From Duganella sp. CF402 (GTDB lineage Bacteria > Pseudomonadota > Gammaproteobacteria > Burkholderiales > Burkholderiaceae_D): a stretch of DNA of 64,000 nt. The notes beneath the pieces were generated by a model, which worked only from the letters and a program-made list of their open reading frames with translations, had not been told where the DNA came from and did no database searches. Positions 58,874 to 64,000 of this stretch are shown here, one piece after another (position 1 is the first letter of the stretch; every line of letters begins with the position of its first letter). The stretch spans positions 2,524,262-2,588,261 of the forward strand of contig NZ_FOBG01000001.1 in NCBI RefSeq assembly GCF_900109645.1. Direction: 5' to 3'. The position numbers and the translations under genes were made by a program.

Positions 58874-59761
58874 ATGACAATGACGACGGCGGTTGAACAC
58901 CATCAAGCACGGATGCAGCGGGTACTCGAGTACATCGATCAGCACCTCCATGACGATCTGAACCTGGAAACGCTGAGCAGTATCGCTGCCTACTCGAAAT
59001 ACCACTTTCACAGGCAATTCACGGCGACCTTCGGGTTGTCCGTGCATCGCTACATCCTGCTTGCCCGCATGAAGCGCGCTTCTTACCGTCTCGTGTATCG
59101 GGATACGCAAAGCGTCACGGCCATCGCGATGGATGCCGGCTACGCTGCGCCGGACGCCTTTGCCCGCTCATTTCGGCAACAATTTGGACAGTCGCCCTCG
59201 TCGTTTCGGAAGTCTCCCGACTGGGAGCCGTGGCATTCCGCCTTTACACCTCTCAACGACGCCAGGAGCAAACTCATGCAAAAGACCTTTACCAAGGATG
59301 ATGTAACGATACGCGAGGTGCCGTCCACGCCTGTCGCGATCATGGAGCACCGGGGCGACCCGGCGGCGCTGGCGGCCACCATCCAGCGCTTCATCGCGTG
59401 GCGTCAATTGTTTAGCCTGCATCCGAGGACCCATCCAACCTTCAATGTCTGGCGCTCCGAAAGACGCCCTGAATCGCCGGCCGACTATAGCGTTGACCTT
59501 TGCGTCGGTGTGCCGTCATCGTTCGAGGTGAAGAGCGAACAGGTGACAGCCGGCGAGATTCCAGGCGGACGTTGTGCGGTGCTGCGTGTTGTTGGTAATA
59601 CCGACAATCTGGAACCCGCCGCCCTTTTCCTTTATCGCGACTGGCTCCCCGCCAGCGGAGAAGAGGCGCGCGACTTCCCGCTTTACTGCCAGCGCCTGAG
59701 CTTATTCCCCGAGGTGCCGGAACATGAAGCGGTTGCGGAGCTGTTCCTGCCGTTGAAATAG
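58874..59761 (+). CDS. AraC-family regulator with GyrI-like effector domain
   Basis: Regulator of 295 residues with DNA-binding first and effector domain last, like Rob and SoxS-GyrI fusions. The AraC HTH pair spans residues about 10-110 (LNLETLSSIAAYSKYHFHRQFTATFG, then AIAMDAGYAAPDAFARSFRQQFGQSP). The GyrI/AraC-binding domain follows (VTIREVPSTPVAIMEHRGDP, DLCVGVPSSFE, FLYRDWLPASG). GGAG stands 3 bases before ATG 58874 and 9 before ATG 58880, so either may be used. It probably senses a small hydrophobic or cationic drug-like ligand. It converges on the chemoreceptor gene, 2 bases apart. Confidence 0.9.
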   Translation: MTMTTAVEHHQARMQRVLEYIDQHLHDDLNLETLSSIAAYSKYHFHRQFTATFGLSVHRYILLARMKRASYRLVYRDTQSVTAIAMDAGYAAPDAFARSFRQQFGQSPSSFRKSPDWEPWHSAFTPLNDARSKLMQKTFTKDDVTIREVPSTPVAIMEHRGDPAALAATIQRFIAWRQLFSLHPRTHPTFNVWRSERRPESPADYSVDLCVGVPSSFEVKSEQVTAGEIPGGRCAVLRVVGNTDNLEPAALFLYRDWLPASGEEARDFPLYCQRLSLFPEVPEHEAVAELFLPLK

Positions 59762-59763
59762 CA

Positions 59764-61638
59764 TCAGCCTTCCAGCTTGAACACGCTCACCACTTGCTGA
59801 AGGTTGGCCGCCTGCTCTTGCAATGAACCGGCAGCGGCGGCGGCCTGCTCCACCAACGCGGCGTTCTGCTGCGTGGTGCTGTCGATATCCGCCACCGCCA
59901 GGTTGACTTGCGCTATGCCGGAACTTTGCTCGCGGCTGGCCGACACGATCTCGCCCATGATGCCGGTCACCTGCTGCACCGAGGTCACCACCTTGTTCAT
60001 GGTCGCGCCGGCTTCGTCCACCAGCTTGCTGCCGGCGTCCACCTTCTCCACCGAATCGCTGATCAGTTCCTTGATCTCCTTGGCCGCACCGGCCGAGCGC
60101 TGCGCCAGCGTCCGCACTTCCGACGCCACCACCGCAAAGCCGCGCCCCTGCTCGCCCGCGCGCGCCGCTTCCACCGCCGCGTTCAAGGCCAGGATATTGG
60201 TCTGGAACGCGATGCCGTCGATCACGCCGATGATGTCGACAATCTTGCGCGAGCTGTCCTTGATCGATTCCATCGTCTGCACCACGCGCCCCACCACCGC
60301 GCCGCCCTCGGAGGCGATGTTGGCCGCCGACTGCACCAGCTGGTTGGCCTGCTGTGCGTTCTCGGCGTTCTGTGTCACGGTCGCGGTCAGCTGTTCCATC
60401 GCCGATGCGGTCTCTTCCAGGCTGGACGCCTGCGCCTCGGTGCGCGCCGACAAATCGAGGTTGCCGCTGGCGATTTCGCTCGATGCGGTGGCGATCGTCT
60501 CGGTACTGTCGCGCACCTTGCGGATGGTGGTGTTAAGCGAGGCCACAAACCGGTTGAAGCCGTCGGCCAGCGCGCCCACCTCGTCCTGGCTCTCCACCGT
60601 CATGCGGCGGCTCAGGTCGCCATTGCCGTCGGCGATCTCGCCCAGCATCTGCGCCGCGCGCGCCACCGGCGCCGCAATCGCCGCGCTCACCAGAAACACC
60701 ACGAACATGCCGATGCCGCCGCCCACCAGCCCGCCCACCAAGGCCGAGATGGTCAGCGAGCGCGTGACGTCGCCCAGCACCTCGGCCTCCGGCACTTCCG
60801 CAATCACGTACATATTCAGTTCCGGCACGAACGAGGCGGCCACCAGCCGCTTGCCGTCCGGCGCCTGGTAGCTGTCGCTGGTGTAGCGCTCGCTGCCAAG
60901 CAGCTTGCCGGTCAGCTCGGCGTTGAAGCCGGGCAGATCCTTCATATTGTGCTTGCCGTCGGCCAGCGCCGTCTCGCGATGAATAATCAGCGTGCCGTTC
61001 GGCCGCACCAGGTACACAAAGCCCGACTTGCCGACCTTGTAGCTGCGGATGGTCTCGGCCAGCTTGTCGACCGCCAGCCCGACGCTGGTGGTGCCGATCT
61101 TGCCGTCGCCCGCATCGAAGCGCACGTTGACGAACACGCTGTAGGTGTCGTAGCCCTTTTCCTTGTCGAGGTTGAGCGTGTAGGGCTTGCCGGTGGCGAG
61201 AAAGCCGTAGAACCACTGGTCGCCCGAGGCGCCCTTCTCCAGCGTGCGCTTGTAGCCGCTGTGATCGTAATACTTGCCGGTGGCGGCCGACACCCACGAC
61301 ACCGTGGCCGCGCCGGTCAGCTTGCGCACATTGTCGGCAAACGAACGCCACACCGGCAGGCCGTCGTCGGGCAGGCCGGCTTTTTCCCAGTTCAGCAAGA
61401 AGGTATTGGCAGCGATGGAACGCGCGGTGGCCAGCGGCACGCTGATCTGGCGCTGGATGTCGTTGCGGATTTCGCCCACCTCGGCCGGCAGCTCCTGCGT
61501 GATGACCCGCTGGCGGATGGTGTTGCCTGTCATGACCACGCTCAGCGTGGCGGAGATCGCCAGAAACAGCAGCAGGCAGAACGCCATGCTCAGCATCAGC
61601 TTGTTGCGTATGGACAGCCGGTTCAACCAGTTCGACAT
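59764..61638 (-). CDS. Methyl-accepting chemotaxis protein
   Basis: Chemoreceptor of 624 residues. TM helix 1 ([23 protein letters not shown]), a periplasmic dCache_1-type sensor ([42 protein letters not shown]) and TM helix 2 ([23 protein letters not shown]) are followed by HAMP. The signalling hairpin has the conserved tip [38 protein letters not shown], written here in part: [29 protein letters not shown] precedes ATG 61636-61638, an excellent ribosome site. No CheR-binding NWETF-type pentapeptide is seen at the C-terminus (FKLEG). Ligand unknown. Confidence 0.95.
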   Translation of the reverse strand: MSNWLNRLSIRNKLMLSMAFCLLLFLAISATLSVVMTGNTIRQRVITQELPAEVGEIRNDIQRQISVPLATARSIAANTFLLNWEKAGLPDDGLPVWRSFADNVRKLTGAATVSWVSAATGKYYDHSGYKRTLEKGASGDQWFYGFLATGKPYTLNLDKEKGYDTYSVFVNVRFDAGDGKIGTTSVGLAVDKLAETIRSYKVGKSGFVYLVRPNGTLIIHRETALADGKHNMKDLPGFNAELTGKLLGSERYTSDSYQAPDGKRLVAASFVPELNMYVIAEVPEAEVLGDVTRSLTISALVGGLVGGGIGMFVVFLVSAAIAAPVARAAQMLGEIADGNGDLSRRMTVESQDEVGALADGFNRFVASLNTTIRKVRDSTETIATASSEIASGNLDLSARTEAQASSLEETASAMEQLTATVTQNAENAQQANQLVQSAANIASEGGAVVGRVVQTMESIKDSSRKIVDIIGVIDGIAFQTNILALNAAVEAARAGEQGRGFAVVASEVRTLAQRSAGAAKEIKELISDSVEKVDAGSKLVDEAGATMNKVVTSVQQVTGIMGEIVSASREQSSGIAQVNLAVADIDSTTQQNAALVEQAAAAAGSLQEQAANLQQVVSVFKLEG

Positions 61639-61774
61639 AAGCCCCTCCTTGCTTGCAAGGAATCCAGCGTAATCGAAAGACATGGCGAGATGCAACAAAT
61701 TCATGCCAATCGAACAGGCTATCGCGGCTGTTTCGCCATATGATGCGGTCAACATAGTTCTTTTTTTAACTGCG

Positions 61775-63199
61775 ATGCTCTCCAAACTGTCGTTTCGCCA
61801 GTTGCTGCTGGGCGTCTTTTTGCTGATTGCCGTGCTGCTGAGCGCCGCCTCGCTGCATGCCCTGTGGACGCTGGACCGCCTGGCCGCCCACAGTCGCGAC
61901 AGCGGACGCCATGCGCTGGCCCTCACCGAACACACCCAGCAACTTGCCGAGCGCAGCGTGGCCATGAGCCGCAGCGCACGCCAGTACCTGGTGCTGGACG
62001 ATCCTGCCTTCCTCAAACGCTACGCCGAGACCTGGCGCGAGGCCCAGGTCTCGCTCGACGCCGTGGCTGCCGCCCTGCCCAGCACGCCGGACGCGCTGTT
62101 CGAGCGCTGGCGCAACGCCGGCGCCCAAGCCTGGGACATCCTGCAAGCCCCGCCGCGCCCGCGCAGCGCGGCGCGCCAGCAGGCGCTGGAAAACGTGCTG
62201 GCGCCACTGCCGGCCGTGAACCAGCAGCTGGAAGAAGAGGTTAAACAAGAAGTCGAACGGCGCAACGGCGACCTGCTGGCCGAACTGGACCAGCGGCGCG
62301 GCGTGCTCAAGGCGCAGGTGATCGCCTCCATCTTGCTGGCGGCGCTGCTGGCGAGCGGCTTCGGCCTGTGGCTGTCGCGCCCGCTGGAACAGATCGAGCA
62401 AGCCATCGACACGCTGGGCGAAAGCCGCTACGACCAGCCGATCGCCGTGCCCGGTCCGAGCGACCTGCAGCGCGTCGGTCAGCAGCTGAACTGGCTGCGC
62501 CAGCGCCTGGCCGAGCTGGAAGCGGACAAGGCGCGCTTCCTGCGCCACATCTCGCACGAGCTGAAGACGCCGCTGGCGGCGCTGCGCGAAGGCGTGGCCT
62601 TGCTGGAAGACGGCGTGGCCGGCGCGCTGTCGCCCGACCAGCGCGAGATCGCCGCCATCCTCAACCAGAACACGGCGGCGCTGCAGTCGCAGATCGAAGC
62701 GCTGCTGCGCTACAACGCCGCCGCCTTCGACGCCCAGCACCTGCAACTGCAGCCGGTGGACGTCAACCACCTGCTGGCGCGCGCCATCGACAGCCAGCGC
62801 CTGCAATGGCAGGCCACCCGCCTGACCGTAGTGGCCGAAGGCGCGGCGCGCCCAATCAACGCCGACGCCGACAAGCTGGCCACCGCCATCGGCAACCTGC
62901 TGTCCAACGCCGTGCGCTTCAGCCCGGAGAACGGCCTGGTCAGCTTCCGCCTCGGCGAGCTGGACGGCAAGCTGCTGCTGGAGTGCCGCGACCAGGGACC
63001 GGGCGTGGCGGCCGAGGACGCGGCCCGCATCTTCGAACCGTTCTACCAGGGACAGCGCCAGCCGCCCGGCGCGCGGCGCGGCAACGGCATCGGCCTGTCC
63101 ATTGTGCAAGAGTACGTGGCCGCGCATGGCGGTATCCTGAAACTGCTGCCCGCCGCGCAGGGCGCACACTTCCGCATCGAGCTGCCTTATGAACGCTAA
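61775..63199 (+). CDS. glrK: GlrK-like sensor histidine kinase
   Basis: Sensor kinase, 474 residues: TM helix 1 ([21 protein letters not shown]), a helical periplasmic domain of about 150 residues, TM helix 2 ([19 protein letters not shown]), HAMP, HisKA ([23 protein letters not shown]) and ATPase domain ([35 protein letters not shown]). The layout with a downstream lipoprotein and a GlrR-type regulator matches glrK-yfhG-glrR (qseE-qseG-qseF). ATG 61775 starts the compact anchor; ATG 61682 and 61703 are in frame upstream. It overlaps the lipoprotein gene by 11 bases. Confidence 0.87.
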   Translation: MLSKLSFRQLLLGVFLLIAVLLSAASLHALWTLDRLAAHSRDSGRHALALTEHTQQLAERSVAMSRSARQYLVLDDPAFLKRYAETWREAQVSLDAVAAALPSTPDALFERWRNAGAQAWDILQAPPRPRSAARQQALENVLAPLPAVNQQLEEEVKQEVERRNGDLLAELDQRRGVLKAQVIASILLAALLASGFGLWLSRPLEQIEQAIDTLGESRYDQPIAVPGPSDLQRVGQQLNWLRQRLAELEADKARFLRHISHELKTPLAALREGVALLEDGVAGALSPDQREIAAILNQNTAALQSQIEALLRYNAAAFDAQHLQLQPVDVNHLLARAIDSQRLQWQATRLTVVAEGAARPINADADKLATAIGNLLSNAVRFSPENGLVSFRLGELDGKLLLECRDQGPGVAAEDAARIFEPFYQGQRQPPGARRGNGIGLSIVQEYVAAHGGILKLLPAAQGAHFRIELPYER

Positions 63200-63752
63200 G
63201 TCCTGCCTCCCTGTGCTGACCTGCCTGCTGCTGGCGGCCTGCACCCTGAACTCGCCGCTGCCGGATGATCCGGCGCCGCCGCCGGCACCGCCGCCGGTGG
63301 TGGAGAAACTGCCGGCGCCGCCGCCGCCGCCCGATGAAATCGGCCCGCTGCTCAGCTACCACCAGTCGCTACGGCGCATGAGCCAGGGCGAGCTGCTCAA
63401 GGAATTGAGCGGCCTCGGCCTGCAACAGCGCAGCCCACGCGTGGCGATCCAGATGGGCATGGCCCTGATGCTCACGCGCGGCGGCGGCGACCTGGCGCGC
63501 GCGCAATCGCTGCTCGACAGCGTGGCGACCTCGGCCGAGCCGGAGGCCGCGCCGTTCCGCCCGCTGGCCCAGCTGCTGTCCAGCAATTGCGCCGAAACGC
63601 GCCGCCTGGCCGAGCATGCCGACAAGCTGGCCGCGCAGCAAAAAGACAGCCAGCGCCGCATCGACCAGCTCAACGAGACACTGGAAGCGCTGAAAGCCAT
63701 CGAGCGCACCCTGCCGGTCCGCCCGGCGCCAGCGCCGCAGGGGACGAGATGA
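63189..63752 (+). CDS. Lipoprotein of the GlrK-GlrR module (YfhG/QseG-like)
   Basis: Lipoprotein of 187 residues with lipobox LAAC (Cys18), a Pro-rich linker (PPPAPPPVVEKLPAPPPPP, about residues 28-48), an alpha-helical domain (GPLLSYHQSLRRMSQGELLKEL, QMGMALMLTRGG) and a C-terminal coiled coil (LAAQQKDSQRRIDQLNETLEALKAI). In enterobacteria the equivalent protein helps the kinase sense envelope state. It overlaps glrK by 11 bases and the regulator by ATGA. Confidence 0.85.
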   Translation: MNAKSCLPVLTCLLLAACTLNSPLPDDPAPPPAPPPVVEKLPAPPPPPDEIGPLLSYHQSLRRMSQGELLKELSGLGLQQRSPRVAIQMGMALMLTRGGGDLARAQSLLDSVATSAEPEAAPFRPLAQLLSSNCAETRRLAEHADKLAAQQKDSQRRIDQLNETLEALKAIERTLPVRPAPAPQGTR

Positions 63753-64000
63753 GCCCGTCACAAGGACAAGGCGCCCACCTGCTGCTGGTCGATGACGACG
63801 ACGACCTGCTGCGCCTGCTCTCGATGCGCCTGAGCGCCAACGGCTACCGCGTCACCGCCGTCGGCAGCGCCGAGGCCGCGCTGGCGCGGCTGTCGATCGA
63901 ATTGCCGCGCCTGGTCATCAGCGACATCCGCCTGCCGGACCGCGACGGCATGGCGCTGTTCCAGGAAATCCGCCGCAGCCACCCGGCCCTGCCGGTGATC
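63749..64000 (+). CDS. glrR: GlrR-like response regulator, 3' end cut by window
   Basis: First 84 residues of a response regulator: HLLLVDDDDDLLRLLSMRLSANGY, then the phospho-Asp in LVISDIRLPDRDGMALFQEI, with the gene leaving the window at HPALPVI. By its operon position after a GlrK-like kinase and YfhG-like lipoprotein it is expected to continue with an AAA+ sigma-54 activator domain and a Fis-type HTH. That part is not visible. ATG 63749 overlaps the lipoprotein stop. Confidence 0.82.
   Translation, partial: MSPSQGQGAHLLLVDDDDDLLRLLSMRLSANGYRVTAVGSAEAALARLSIELPRLVISDIRLPDRDGMALFQEIRRSHPALPVI

Overview
The window is GC-rich, densely coded chromosomal DNA from a Gram-negative bacterium. TonB-dependent uptake, a Burkholderia-type porin, a Bug (TctC-like) binding protein, TctDE, a GlrK/GlrR module and Flp/Tad genes together suggest a betaproteobacterium of the Oxalobacteraceae (Massilia/Duganella/Herbaspirillum relatives). 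The taxon is inferred from gene content and style only. I see no insertion sequence, prophage, integrase or CRISPR array; the one RNA gene is a tRNA-Pro(GGG).

Layout. (1) 1-7.0 kb, minus strand: a beta-glucan/cellooligosaccharide locus with a GH3, a GH1 and a GH5 enzyme, a LacI-type repressor and an ABC sugar-binding protein without permeases. Two related operator palindromes, a near-consensus promoter and a terminator-like leader hairpin are visible. (2) 7.1-10.1 kb: a VOC protein and three overlapping TadE/TadG-like genes. (3) 10.1-28.8 kb: the most interesting region, two divergent operons. The left arm encodes an MFS transporter, a HbpS/GlcG-like protein, an ACMSD-like amidohydrolase, an extradiol-type dioxygenase, a FAH-family hydrolase, an MhpA/FdeE-like flavin hydroxylase, a TonB-dependent receptor and an esterase. 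The right arm encodes an amidohydrolase, an HSL-type esterase, an exported GH106 alpha-L-rhamnosidase, a Tat-exported GH1 beta-glucosidase, a NodD/FdeR-like LysR regulator and a second copy of the amidohydrolase. A dyad GATA-N5-TATC recurs at four promoter positions. I read this as a flavonoid rhamnoglucoside (rutin, naringin or hesperidin type) catabolic regulon: glycoside import, periplasmic removal of rhamnose and glucose, then hydroxylation and ring cleavage of the aglycone, induced by a NodD-like flavonoid sensor. (4) 28.8-31.6 kb: a small membrane protein behind a perfect FNR box, tRNA-Pro, a sirtuin, a fumarylpyruvate hydrolase-like gene and a TetR regulator.

(5) 31.6-37.5 kb: a complete RND efflux operon (MFP, RND pump, OMF) with a perfect TetR-type palindrome in its promoter. 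(6) 37.6-43.7 kb: a diguanylate cyclase, a double-domain KaiC-like ATPase with an adjoining hybrid histidine kinase, and a lipoprotein. (7) 43.8-50 kb: an LplT-PlsC fusion, a NarL/LuxR-type two-component pair, a TonB-like protein, a small outer-membrane barrel protein, a REP-like inverted repeat and a phosphopantetheinyl transferase. (8) 50-58.4 kb: an Fbp-type ABC importer in one operon with a Bug protein and a porin, divergent from TctD-TctE. (9) 58.4-64 kb: an RraB-like protein, an AraC-GyrI regulator, a chemoreceptor, and the start of a glrK-lipoprotein-glrR operon cut by the window end.

Functions come from reading translations and motifs by eye; no search was run.
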